This document shows positions 1 through 14,230 of a stretch of DNA of 64,000 nucleotides, in pieces. Origin of the DNA: Apiospora phragmitis (lineage: Eukaryota > Ascomycota > Sordariomycetes > Amphisphaeriales > Apiosporaceae); assembly GCA_038363925.1 (NCBI GenBank), contig JAQQWL010000016.1, positions 1,116,001-1,180,000 of the forward strand, in the 5' to 3' direction. The notes below the pieces were generated by a model, which had not been told where the DNA came from, ran no database searches, and saw only the letters and a list, made by a program, of their open reading frames with translations. The position numbers and the translations under genes were made by a program. Positions within the stretch are counted from its first letter, which is position 1; each line of letters opens with the position of its first letter.

Positions 1-360
1 CTTCCGACAGAGAGTATAGAATCGTGGGTGGCACTACAGCAGAGGGGAAAGGGCTATTGTGTAGAGACTCATAGGAGAGATGACATGAGATCACAGATAT
101 CAACACACACCCACACGCATACGCTTCGGAGCAGCCAGAAGTTTGGTGAAAAGCCATGACTTCTGACTGCCGTACTTTGTACCCAGGTCACTTGAATCGA
201 ACGCGACAGATATAATACGAGAGATATCCCATTATGACATTATGGATTAGATACATACTACCAAGGTCGGCATCGATATATACAGCACAAATACAGTCAT
301 GTTAGCAACTTAGCCCCATCAAACTAAAGTCATGTTCTATTATACACATGACCAAAATAA
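1..360. other. 3' flank of beta-glucosidase gene
   Basis: No coding region is supported here. It should hold the 3' UTR and terminator of the GH3 gene that ends at 361 on the minus strand. Nothing else is recognisable. Confidence 0.5.
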
Positions 361-3172
361 TTACAGCGGCCCAGGAACGCCAATCTCGCACGCCGTCGAA
401 TCGCTATAGCAGACAGCGCCGAACGAGTCGCTCGCGTCACCGATCCAGAACTTGAATCGACCCTCGGGGTTTGGGACGACCCAATTCTGCAGCTCGGAGT
501 CCCAGACGGAAACACCCTTGCGCGTGATGGTGAGCTCGACCGTCTCGCTCTTCCCGGGCTCCAGCGCGGCCGTCTTGGCGAAATCGCGCAGCTGCAGCGG
601 CGGCGTGTCGTACTTGGCGTTGTCGGTCTCGGGGAACTGGACGTAGAGCTGCGTCGAAGCCTTGCCCGCGTGCGCCGTGCCGTTGTTGGTGACGGTCAGC
701 GAGACGGTGTAGGCGACGTCCCAGAGGGCCGGGTTACCGCCCGAGGGGCCGCCGGCGGGCGTCTGGTCGGCCTCCTTCTGGGTCGTCGAGTAGCCCGGGG
801 GCAGGCTGGGGTACTTCTTGCCCGCGGCGCCGTCGGCGTAGGCGTTCTTGGCGTCGTTGTCGGCCAGGAAGCTGTAGCGGTAGCGGAAGATGTCCTTGAA
901 GCCCTCGGGCCGCAGCGCCTCGGACGCGGCCGGGATCGTGTTGTTCATGGCCGCGATGGGGTCCGCGGCCTTGGCGGGGCGCGCCGGCGGCGAGGCGCTC
1001 AGCGGCGTGACGGCCTTGATGCTCACGTCGCTGTAGGCGAAGCTGGCGTAGCTGAGACCGTGGCCGAAGGCGTACTGCGGCTTCACCCCGTTCTTCTGGA
1101 AGTAGCGGTAGTCGATGTAGATGCCCTCGGAGAAGGTGTCCTGGGGCTGCCCGAGGCCGTTGGGCACGATCGACACGCTCTCCGGGTAGTCATCCTCGGA
1201 CACGGGGACGGTGTAGGGGAGATGGCCCGAGGGCGAGACCTCGCCGAAGAGGACCTCGGTGAGGGAGTCGCCCGCCTCCTGGCCGGGCAAGTGGGCAAAG
1301 ACGACGGACTTGACCGACGGAAGGTTGATCCAGGGGTCCATGACGATGGGGCCCACGGTGTGCACGACGACGACGACGTTGCTGTACTTCTCGGCCGCCT
1401 TCTGCACGAGCTCGTCGCCGTTGTGCCAGGCCTTCAGGCCCGTCTTGTCGCGGTCGCCATGGTTGCCCTCGACCTCGTACGAGTTCTCGCCCGAGTCGGA
1501 GCTGATGAAGACGAGCGCGACGTCGTCGGCCGTGGCATCGGGCAGGTCCTTGGGGAACGAGTCCGTGTTCCAGAACTGTACGTCACCGGCCTTGCGCTTG
1601 AGCGAGCTGATCGGGTCGTCCATGTAAGGGTAGTCGGCACTGCCCGAGCCCCAACCCTGACCCAAGGTGCCCTTGTTGCAGCTCTTGTCGCTGCACTTGT
1701 TGATGCCGTCCGGGTTGGCCTGGGCGTCGGTGCCGAAGACCTTGATGGGCGCCGAGGTCGAGATGGGCAGCAGGCTGCCGTTGTTCTTCAGCAGCGTGAT
1801 GGCGTCCTGGGCGACCTGCTTGGCGATGACCTTGTGGTCGGCCTGGACGTTGACGTATTGGTTCACGACGCCAGACGGCGAGAACACAGCCGCCGGATAC
1901 AGCAGCCCGGTCCTGTCACGCGTGTTGGAGGAGAAGTTGGGGCGCGGGTAGTCCTCGTCTTGGCCCATCTTGTACCAAGCCGCAACGACGCGAGTCGCCA
2001 TGTCGTTGATGCGGTCCATGGGGACACTGCCGTTGAGAGCCGAGCGGGTCATCTCGTACATGAAGTAAGCCGTACCGGGCAGCACGGGAATCTGCGTGTC
2101 GCCAGGCATTGACATGTCTAGACCAGCCAAAGCAGAAGCCACTCCGGACATGTGTGCAAGCCAATCAGTCATGACCAGACCCTGGAAGCCGAGCTCTTCC
2201 TTGAGAAGGCCATTGATGGAATATGCGTTCTGCGACGAGGCAGAGCCGTTGACAGCGTTGTATGAAGTCATGACTGCACCTGTGCCGGCGCGGACGCCTT
2301 CGGCAAATGGCCACAGGTATAACTCGTGCATCGCTCGATCATCTAGCAGGCGTATCATTAGTAAGTAAAGAAGCACGAGACCACACGCTAGTCCCTCGTC
2401 CTAACATACCGATATTGGCGCTGATTCCCTGCTGTGCAACGTTGAACATGCGCTGGACCTCCTGCTCGTTGCCGATCAGGTGCTTGAGAACAGCAATGAC
2501 GCCCTGGTCCTGAACTCCCTTGACCGTCTCGGATCCGGCGAAAGCTTGCAGCACCGGGTCCGCGCCGAAACCTTCCCAGTTCCGCCCACCGCGTGGCTTG
2601 CGGCCCAGGGGGACCAACCGAAGGGCCCAGATACATGTTGACGCCTTTCCCCTTGAATTCCTGGCCCAAGGCCACTCCTCTCTCGTACATCAGTTTCTTG
2701 TCGAAGGTAGCGCCTGTTGTAATACCGGCAGGAAAGGCGGTGACATTGTCCGTCGTGCGCACACCCAGGGGGACCATCTTGAAGACACAGCTGCGGAAAG
2801 CCTAAGCGGTCGGCACTGCCAGTGTTTCCCACGCAAGGCCCTTGTTCACTTGTTAGCAGAAGGAAAACCTTATAGGGCAGAGGCATGGCATGGGAATAAG
2901 TTACCCATGAAGAAACCGGTTCCGCCTGTAATATTGGTTTTCTCGGCCAAGGTCATTTGCGAAACCAGCTTGATGGCTTTTTCGTAGGCATCGGCCCAGT
3001 CGTTGGCCCATCCGCCATGAGGCGCCGGGTAGTAGGATGCGGCAACATAGGGGGCGGGAACGGCGCGGGACTGTATAGCGGCGGCGGAGGTGGTGCCCAG
3101 CAGGTTGGACAGAAGAAAGAGCGAGAGGGTCTGGAGTCCCGAAGGAGTCGAGCCCGAGTTGAGAAAGTGCAT
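361..3172 (-). CDS. secreted GH3 beta-glucosidase (two frameshifts)
   Basis: Glycoside hydrolase family 3 beta-glucosidase, which releases glucose from cello-oligosaccharides outside the cell. Exons are 3172-2905, 2840-2410 and 2342-361; introns are 64 and 67 bp with GT-AG ends. The start MHFLNSG is followed by a hydrophobic secretion signal to about residue 31. The block [20 protein letters not shown] and the nucleophile region VMTDW (Asp about residue 292) are typical. A fibronectin III-like domain ends the protein. With two corrections it is about 892 aa, a usual length. Exon 2 is broken twice by an extra C in the same context, GGTCCCCCTGGG, at 2768-2772 and 2608-2612. Each leaves the frame by +1, and downstream homology resumes at once. 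This could be a pseudogene, but identical context and intact flanking protein favour sequence error. Confidence 0.93.
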
Positions 3173-6100
3173 GTCTACGACGAAGGAGGGACCAAAGAAT
3201 GAGAAAGAGTGGTACAGTCCGCAACTTTGACCACACGCGCCGGGAGGGGGTGGGTATTTTGACGGGCAGCGGGAGGGCAAGTCGAGCGACAGCGAAGCAC
3301 TTGAGCAAATAAACCGAGTTTGGGACGCATCCGAACAATATATACCCCTAACTGGCGCCGAGACAGTATGGCTCTGGGCCAAGCAGCTCAAACGGGCTCT
3401 AAATTACCCAATGGAACCATGGCAGCCGTGCACCTATATTAGTCGGTATCATACCAGATCATGCCCATAACACTAGATGGAGAATGACGAGAATGGGGCC
3501 ACGGGACTCGATGCCGACAAGAGCTCCAACAAACCGACGAGAATGACATGTGAGGTGTCGGTGTCTCGGGAGGTGGTGTTAGTGGTACATACGGTATGTG
3601 ACTGATCAGTACAGTAGGTTTAGGGTGTAGGCTGTGCGTGCAGCAATCCATCCTGCCATCCATGCCAGGCCAGCAGAAGGGGATGGGGGGCTTGGGGGAT
3701 CCAATAGGGAGACATGGAATCGAGATGTTCAGGTACTACAGATCGCTAAACCTAAGATTTGGATCTTCATATCTTAGTGTCCGGAGGGGAGGCCTGGACA
3801 GGTAACGGCATAAACGACACAGGCAAATACAGTGGAAACGGATGAGATGGGTTGTGTGAGGTGACTAGTGAATGTGACGCTGAGCTCGCTACCAAAAATC
3901 CCACTCCACTCACCTCATCGGCATATGTGCCGCTGCCTAACAGCTAAGCTGGCAGAGAGAAGCGAGAGTATCGGCTCAATTCCTTGGGTGTTGAACTTGG
4001 ACGACGTCGCTGCTGCTGACAAATGTAACCTTGAGTGACGAAAAGGAGTTTTCCCCCTTCGACGAGGAGAAATTAGCAAACAGGTTGGTTCCGTGCTATA
4101 CGGCACGCGACCCCGAAAAAGTCCAATGACTCTGTGATACAGGTGGTTGATATTGGCGTTTGGGCCAATGAGGTATTGCAATTGCAGGCAGGAATAGCCT
4201 GTTCAGCCGCCGGAAGCTGCCATAAGCCAATGTGGAAGGTGGCATTCAGGTTGCCAATTTGATGCACGCCGTCTCAGCCCATGCCCTTTCTAATGAATCA
4301 ATTGTACGAACTCAGCTTGGAAGAGGCCAAGAAGACTCAACTTCCTTGCTTGGTCGACGACTGCCGCTCGCACCTGATCAGCTGACGTTCGTCACCCCGC
4401 AGCGATGTGCACCTTCACGTCATTGCAAGACCAATCGGGCAAGTGATCCATCATATGTAGCAATGCACCATGGTATGCACGCACGCAGGACCTGCAACAC
4501 TGTAACACCCCCGGGCAGATAGGCGATAGACGAGCGGCCTGGTGAGACTTTCCCCAGCCCAACGCCCAGCTGAATCTAAACTCGATAGAGCTGCCTTCTC
4601 CGAAGGTGGAAGATTGATTGATTCATGCGCTCAGACCTCCCGGTCAATCGGTCAATCTGCCAACTATGTAACTGCGAGCTGAGATCTACTACATAATACG
4701 ATGGATGAGACGGCAGGCCTAGCAGAACTGTGATGGATAAGGTTCGGCCTTTCCTGCACGCCGCGCCGCCATAATAAGCAAACAACTGTCGCCGTATCCC
4801 CGTCAGTCGTTCCAATGGAAATCCGAGAGGAGCAATGGACGCAGGCCTCTGTTTATTCCGCAGCTATTGATTGTCTATCGTACACGGTAGGCCCCTTACC
4901 CCTTACTCGTTATGTTAGAACCACGATCTTCCCTTCTGGATTTCAAGGTCGGGATTTCTTTCAGCCTAACACGTGTGCAGAAAAGGCGGGACCCTCACGT
5001 AGATGGCATGAAAGATTAGTAATTCCCATGCTACAGTAGATGGTTTACCAGACAGTCGGTAGGTTATGTAGGAGCAGCCATCAGTGTAACAGAAGCAATT
5101 GCTGTACAACCTACTGGCAGGGGCCTTCCTTGTCCTTCTAGCTGGATATTGGACAACGCTCCAACACAGAAATTCGAGGAGGCGGGGATGCTGGATACCA
5201 ATTCGCAACGGCTTTTTTGCTTCTTCCCTGCCTCCACTGGTAAAAGCTAGCACTGTCACGCGGAGAAGCACGCTGCACGCGCGACTCGTTGAGATGTAAC
5301 CCAACATGGTTTTTGGTCTAGTGAGCTGAGGGTGCCTGTAGAGCGTTGCATTGACCAAGTCATGTCTAACTGCCGCTCTCTTCGACCTGCAAGTATTGTG
5401 TGGATTTGCCTGGAATTCTCCAAGGTTAACGCCGAACTTGCCGTAGACGGTGTCCCTCATTTTTTAGTAGAGGCCGAACGTTTCAATGCCTCACCGTCTG
5501 TGGCCCCTCGTGACATTTCTTACGTTGATTAATGTGGAAGCCAGTCCGAATCCTCGTCTCGTCGGATACATACAGTATTGTAGTCCCCATACGAGCGGGC
5601 ATAGCCGCATTCATCAATCTGAAGGTTGCATCGCACAGCGCCGGCGTGGGAGCCAAACGAGAGGGGTAAGGCAAGGCTTGCGCATGTCAGATGAAGAAGG
5701 TGGGATGGGACATAATACATCGTGCATACAGCAACGGCTCGGCGTGCCCTACCGGAAGCCTTTCGCATCGACGAGGTAAGTAGGATGAGACTGCGAGGAG
5801 ATGAGACGAACCGACGATGCATATCGTATTATGTCTTGTCATATTCTTTTGTGCCCCCAACAATTTCCGCCAGATGGGCTCAGCCTCCCACCTTAATTAC
5901 TTCTCAACAACCACGACGGCAACAAGGCTCTGTTTGAGAGCTAGAGCACACTCCGGTTTGGCTGGTTTGCGCACCAATAGCATCCATATTCGCCCACACA
6001 GTCGCAAACGGGCCCGCTCCCCGAACTGTCTGCCAGGAATGGAAAGGGTACCCCATTTTTTGGCAGGGCGCCAACCAAAATAATCTTGGATCGGGACTCG

Positions 6101-6757
6101 TTTCGAGAGGTCAGACGAAGTGCTAGCACGTCGCAATTACCACCGAAGAACATCTAACAGCGGGAGGCGCATTGCCGATTTACTATAGCACACACCAAAC
6201 GGCCCGTTGTACTAACAAGTCCACGCTACTTGCATCCTTTTGCTGTAAGTATCTGCAGTGATATATGGATGGACAGGGGACGGTGGAAGAGCCTGCCGCC
6301 ATCAAAGAAGTCCCGAAGAAGAGGAACTGATTCCATTCCGCTGAAGGACCCTTGGCTAATCACCGCTAAGGGTCCGATTAGATCCATTTCCCGACTCCAT
6401 CATGCGGTTCGTTGGGGGGAGGCACATCCTTTGCGCCCTCGTGGCTGGCTGTCTCTCGCCTGCCAGATTGGGGTCGGTGCCAATGTGATGGTGTAGGTGT
6501 CTGTTATATATAACAGAGCACGACTATGACCTTGAACTTCCGGGACATGATCAGCACTGGTCTCACTGTCTTATACCCTCTACGTCAGGCAGCACCCCGC
6601 CACCCACACTCCAGTCGTTCCCGACCACTGGTCTCTCGATACAGCCTGCTGCCGTATATATATACTCGTTTTTACAGTCTTTAATTCTGGGTTTTGTTCT
6701 TGATTTCCTGTTTTTGAGACGTTCCAACGTTTCCGGCCTGCCTGCCAAATTCCCAAG
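3173..6757. other. gene-free 3.6 kb between GH3 and lipase
   Basis: I see only short open frames without family resemblance, including a 164-codon one at 4966-5460 on the minus strand. Both ends should hold promoters: the GH3 promoter above 3172 and the lipase promoter below 6757. No repeat or RNA gene was recognised. Confidence 0.5.
6655..6664 (+). promoter_or_regulatory. TATA-like element of the lipase gene
   Basis: An uninterrupted TATATATATA lies about 95 bp upstream of the lipase start codon at 6758, followed by a T-rich leader. Position and sequence fit a core promoter. The assignment is by inspection only. Confidence 0.45.
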
Positions 6758-8093
6758 ATGAAGTCGTTAAGTTGGACTCTCGTCTCGAGCCTTGCTCTGA
6801 CTGCTGTTGCAAGCCCTGTCCCAGATAGCCTTCGCCCGTACTTGGCGCACCGACGTATGTGATTTTGCTGGATCTCCTCCCGAAACCTTAATGCTATGGA
6901 AGCTGACCGTGCTGTCATAATGAATTAGAATCGGTCACTGCAGAAGAAGTCACTCACCTGGACTTCTATGCCGAATATGCAGGAGCCAGTTACTGCAACT
7001 CAGAGGCCCCCGTTAATTCTATCGTGACCTGTGCCGACGACGTGTGCCCCGAGGTGAACGCCGCGGGTGCTGTCATAAACGCCACCTTTGCGTGAGTCTA
7101 CTTCCCCAACGGAACCAGGAAGCTCCCAGTTCCTGATCTCCCCCGCTCATTGCATGGAAACTAACAAGATACTTTTTTGAATAGGGGTGCTGTAACCGAT
7201 ATCCAGGGTTTCCTCGCCACGGACCCCAAGAACAAGCTTATTGTGCTGTCATTCCGGGGCTCTCATTCTATCCGTAACTGGATTACCAAGTAAGTACTTA
7301 TGCTCAACACCCTCGAAAAGAAAGACGGAAAACAAGAAAACGAAAAGCCGCATCATTCGTCGTTTGGTAAGACTTTTGTGCTAACGATCCTCTCAGCTTT
7401 GTCTTCCTTCAAGAGTCTTGCGGTCTCGTCTCTGGTTGCTTGCTGCACGCTGGCTTTGCCGGCGCCTACAAGGAAGTCGCCGAGCCCCTGACCGCGGCCC
7501 TGGCCGCCGCGACCGAGGCGAACCCGGACTACAAGATCGTCTTCACGGGCCACTCGCTGGGCGCCGCCGTCGCGACCGTCGCGGCCGCGTACGAGCGCGC
7601 GGCGGGCCACGCCATCGACCTGTACACGTACGGCAGCCCGCGCGTGGGCAACCGGGCCTTCGTGGCCTTCGTGACCCAGCAGGCCGGCGCCGAGTACCGC
7701 GTGACGCACCTGGCCGACCCGGTGCCGCGCCTGCCGCCCATCTTCGCCAACTACCGCCACACGAGCCCCGAGTACTGGCTGTCAGACGGCAACTCGAACA
7801 CGATCGACTACACGGCCGCCGACATCAAGGTCTGCGAGGGCTACGCCAACATCCGGTGCAACGCGGGGCAGTTCGGGCTCGACATCGACGCCCACGGCCA
7901 CTACTTCGTCAACATCTCCGCCTGCGGGCCCGACGGCACGCCCTTCAAGCGGCGCGCTGCCACTGTCACGGCCGACGCGACCGTGGCCGCCGACCTCCCG
8001 ACGGCGTCCGACCCGGAGCTCGAGGCCAAGGTCAACGACTACGCGAAGCAGGATATCGAGGTGGCGAAGTCGCTCAACGATATCTGGGGCTAA
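6758..8093 (+). CDS. secreted class 3 (Thermomyces-type) lipase
   Basis: Alpha/beta-hydrolase fold triacylglycerol lipase, or a related feruloyl-esterase-like enzyme, secreted. Exons are 6758-6854, 6929-7091, 7185-7289 and 7397-8093; all introns are GT-AG and the frame is intact, giving 353 aa. A signal peptide covers about residues 1-19 (LALTAVAS). The oxyanion region reads [13 protein letters not shown]. The nucleophile elbow TGHSLG gives Ser175, with Asp229 in [11 protein letters not shown] and His288 in DAHGHYF, a complete triad. Cysteines 130, 136, 268 and 276 could form disulfides. A lysine- and acid-rich tail follows the catalytic His. The last exon is very GC-rich at third positions, as in the neighbouring GH3 gene. 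Lipase versus feruloyl esterase cannot be settled from motifs alone. Confidence 0.95.
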
Positions 8094-8743
8094 GTGGAGG
8101 TGTATATTTACAAGTACATACACGTATATATTATAACAAGCTCATAGGCTGCTGCCTATAAGGGTGGATATTTGTTTAATTATGTTATTGATCATGACAT
8201 ATACATGGCAGTTTCAGGAGCTCAGGGGCAGGAGAGAATCGATTCCGGGTTTTTGTTGTGTCGATACGATACCAGAAGCTTTGTGTTTCTTCAAGAGCTT
8301 CATTGCATGTAACGTTGGGGATATGAAAGGCGCTGGGGATGGAACCAAGTCGCATTGGAAATAGATCTTGATGTGAAGGGTGATGTGCTGTAATAATAGC
8401 TAACCTAGACGACCATGAGCATCTAAATTCCTAATACTGTGCGCAACCTGCGTGACTTGGGTTGGGTTGAATATGAGGCGTTCATCGTGCCATATCGACC
8501 ATTGTCCATCTACTGCAATTCGCATCTCAACATATTTGCCAATTAACATAACCCCTCCTTATCTACAACGCATCATCTAGCCAGAGCTATATTAACAGTG
8601 ATGAGCTTCTCAAAATGTAAGGCACACCAGTAAATGTCATCAACATTGTCGTTGTCGTCACGCCCATCAAGGCAACTCTCCAAATAAGAAAGCCCACCCT
8701 CCCAACATGGGTTCCTCGCTCTTTCCCACAAGTGCAAAATGGC
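8094..8743. other. convergent 3' intergenic region
   Basis: Tail-to-tail space between the lipase and flavin monooxygenase genes. It should hold both 3' UTRs. No gene or repeat was recognised. Confidence 0.5.
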
Positions 8744-10896
<2,153 letters not shown>

Positions 10897-12808
10897 TCAG
10901 CTCGCCCATCGTTTCCAGAATTTCCAGGTGGGCGACGCCTCGCCGCCACCGACCTCCCGCTTCGTTACTTGGTCTCGACCGTGTATCCTCCAGAAATACA
11001 CAGGGATGCCAAAAAGCACAAATGCAACCACAATCAGCGTCTTCAGCGGCTGGGCAAAGACGGCCCGCGACAGCAGAAACAAGCTGACGCAGCAGAAAAT
11101 GATAGGGGTTGTGATCCAGGTCTTGTAGGGCCGCTCCAGATTCGGTTCCTTGACTCGCAGGATAATCAAGCCCAGCACTGTTAGGAAGTAAAACGTGTAC
11201 CCAGCAACACCGTAGAAGGTCAGCAATTCGCCGAATTCGCCAACAACGATATACATAATAGTAAGGGCAGCATTGAGAAGCAGCGCATTGACGGGTGTAA
11301 AGAACAAGCCCGCCTCCTCGTCGCCAATCATACTATGCAGGCGCTTCGAAAACCAGCTCCTTGTCCGCGTTGTTGAAAGGCCCGGCTCAGTAGAGCGAAG
11401 GCCGATCCGCGCGAACGCGGTTGGAAGATAACCTTCCTTCCCAGCAGCATAGACGAGTCTGCTGCTGGTGAAGGTTCGTGAGTTGAGCGCCCCGAAGCAG
11501 GAGGCGCTCACGATGAGAGCAAATATAAGGGCGCCAATGGGTCCAAAGACCTCACTGCCAAAGTTGACCGCGACGGTATTGGTCGAGTTGATAGTCGCGG
11601 CAGGCAATACGAAAAAGTACGCCATGTTTGCGAGGACATAGCAAACGATGACCAGGGGCATCGCGGTGTGAATAACACGCGGAAGGTCGCGCCCAGGGTT
11701 TCGAAACTCCCCAACAACATAATTTGTCTGACAGTATGTTAGTTTCGCATGTCGCGCCCCTTATCTATGGGGAGAGACTCACATTATCCCACCCATCAAA
11801 GGCCCAAAGGCCTGCATAGATAGCAACCGCCCACTCGGCCCCGTCTTTGCTAGTCCCTTCGAACCATCCGTGGTTCTTCCACTCGACGTTGGCAGGGCCC
11901 GAGTAGGAAAGACCCGTGATGGCGACAATAACTCCGACAATGGTCACTCCAATCAAGGCAATGAACTTGAGAAACATGAGCATGTCGTTGGTGCGGGTAC
12001 CCAAGCGTGTCGATAGAGCGTTCATGAACGTTAGCAAAACCAAGCCAACCAGAGCCACACTCTTGCTGACCCAGGGGTTTATTGTTTCGGCCTCGACTCC
12101 AATAGCTGCTCTGACGAGATATTCTCCCATAATTATGGCAATGATGGCGGCACTTCCGGGCTTCAAAACGAGCACGGCTACCCATGTGAAGAGAAAGCCA
12201 GCCATCTCCCCTAGAATCTTGCTCAAGTACGCTTGCGGGCCGCCATTGAGAGGGATGGCGCCTCCTAACTCGGCATAACTTGCGGCTCCCGTCCAGGCCA
12301 GGACACCGGCGATCACCCAAACCACGAGCGAAGCGCCCGGAGACCCAACGTTGGCATTGACCTGGCTCGGAGAGGAAAAGATGCCGGAACCAATTATCAA
12401 GCCGATAATTAAGCCCAGTCCATTCATATATGTGAGCGTTTTGTGTTTTTCCAACGACGCGCCCCCTACGCCGCCATTTTGATGCGCTGCCGTAGTCGGG
12501 GCTCCCAGCGGCGTATAACCCGGAGCCGCAGACGAGGACAGGGGGAAGAGATTCGGGGCGAAGTCAAAATTTGACACGGTGGAATAGGTGCGACCGTGAC
12601 CGGCGCGGCCGTAGCCGGGTCGCCCAGCGGGATTGTTGTCGTCTAGAGGATCATCCTGCTCGAGAGATAGCTTGCGCGACGAGGATATCGAGGGCCTCGA
12701 GTCTGTATCTGAGTAGGTGTCGGGGCCACGACTGCTAGAGGCTAGCGAGGCAAGTTCGAGCGAGTCTCGGGCGTAGGCTTGGACGTTCGATGAAGAATTG
12801 GCCGGCAT
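10897..12808 (-). CDS. LAT-type amino-acid permease
   Basis: APC-superfamily amino-acid transporter of the L-type (LAT/MUP1-like) group, an integral membrane importer. Exons are 12808-11783 and 11727-10897; the 55 bp intron joins WDN to TNYVVGEF and the frame is intact, giving 618 aa. The N-terminal ~120 residues are a Ser/Asp-rich cytosolic tail. About 12 hydrophobic segments follow, starting with GLGLIIGLIIGSGIFSSP, whose GSGIF is the substrate-binding turn of TM1. A short charged C-terminus ends the protein. The first half resembles yeast Mup1 methionine permease, but the substrate cannot be read from sequence. Confidence 0.92.
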
Positions 12809-14230
12809 CGTGATGTGATGGTTGTCTGGGTAACACCAGACTCAAATATCCCTGCGTTTGGCGGTAACTGAATATCACCACATGCCGGCGATGCGAGAGT
12901 CTGAATAGGTCTGAAGGTTGAGACGGCGGGCTATCGTCGTCGGCAGACGGGTGCTGCTGCAAGTTTGCTGGGTATATGCGATATCAAGCCTGCCCGTTTC
13001 CACGTGAAGATGTGGAGGCGAATCGACGCGGTCGGTGGTGTGTAACGCAGATAAGAGTTCGAATTGTAGTAGGCAAGGAGAGTCCTGGTCGCAACGCAAT
13101 TTATATGTACTGTTGGTTACTGTTCCCGTCAATGATACAATTGAGCTGCAGCCAAGGTAAGTTTATGTACGGCCCAACTCCGAAGAGGTCTAGACAGGTG
13201 TCAAATGTCGATGACTGAAGTCTGATGAATGGATAGATGTAACACGGACGGTTGCGGGATCGAAGTTAGCGGTCCTTTGAAGGTTCGAGGACAAAGGGTG
13301 GAAGATTGTTTATTAGCGGTAGAGTGTGTTGGTTGTTTGATACTGGCACTGGTCCTCCCCCGGCTAGCATCGCTTCCAGGCTCCTTACCTCCTCGAAACA
13401 GTCTGTGCACTGTTGCCAGCGCAATGTTTATCTGCGTCAAGCAGGAACCAGGGCAAGAAGAAATGGGTCTGCTGGAGGACAGGACCCAAAGCATAAGATT
13501 GCCTTTTCTCGATACCCAGATCACTATTATTATGATTTCATTGGATTATGCGTTGTGTGTTTCTACCGATGACACTCCCCCGCACCCCGTACTCACGACG
13601 ATGACGGTTCAATAGTTGGTTAACAAATATACGAGCGGACATGATCACATCAAATAGTGGTAGAAGGAAGACCCTACTTACTTTAAGGTTGTCAGGGCTT
13701 TATGGCCGAGACTGGGCCAGCATGGACGAGGCGTTTTCCAGGCCTCAAATGATCAGCATAGAGCCAGGACACACCAGTGACCAAGCAGCCAGGAGGAGCA
13801 GCCGCATTGGCCTAAAGATTCTAGAGCCCCAAAAGCCTGTTAAAAGCAAGCTCCCCCTGTTCTGTCGGGTCTGCCCAGTGCTCTGCCCATTGCTCTGCCC
13901 AGCATCCGTATTCTGCCCCCCTGATTCTTAGTTCTGCCCCTCATTTACGGGCCGGTCACACGTTAGCTGGGTGGCTTTACACCAAACAGCGTGTGCAGGC
14001 GCCAACCCAGCTGGCTCTTAGTGGGTGTTACTGGCCAATTCAACTTCAATGCCCACGCTGTGCGACCCTCTGTTTTGGTATGACAAACGCTGAAAAAGTT
14101 CACGATACTTTCCAGCTCCGAAAGCGTCAAGTTCCCCTCAGCTCGACTCAACACAACTCCGCCAGGTCCCTCCGAGTCTCCGTTTTGGGTCACGATGATA
14201 CTCATCCTCATATGACATGATAATCTTCCA
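12809..14230. other. divergent promoter region, permease / LeuRS
   Basis: Head-to-head region of 1.4 kb. Apart from a short TCTGCCC repeat cluster at 13870-13939, listed separately, I see no gene. Small open frames here show no family resemblance. Confidence 0.5.
13870..13939 (+). repeat. TCTGCCC minisatellite
   Basis: Five copies of TCTGCCC start at 13870, 13882, 13894, 13912 and 13933. The first three are spaced exactly 12 bp apart with related spacers (AGTGC, ATTGC, AGCAT). This is a short degenerate tandem array about 290 bp upstream of the LeuRS start. Confidence 0.8.

Noticed and set aside
670..2112. 480-codon open frame on the plus strand
   Set aside because: It is antisense to the beta-glucosidase and exists because that gene uses G/C at third positions. 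Its product is low-complexity Val/Gly/Arg/Asp with no domain.
2608..2772. Programmed +1 frameshifting in the beta-glucosidase
   Set aside because: Similar breaks occur in many unrelated genes of the window, and no shift-site or pseudoknot logic links them. Sequence error is simpler.
4966..5460. 164-codon open frame on the minus strand in the GH3-lipase gap
   Set aside because: No recognisable domain, unremarkable composition, no supporting splice structure or codon bias.
7418..8161. 247-codon alternative frame overlapping the lipase
   Set aside because: Arg/Gly/His-rich shadow of the lipase exon, which has a complete catalytic triad in the other frame.
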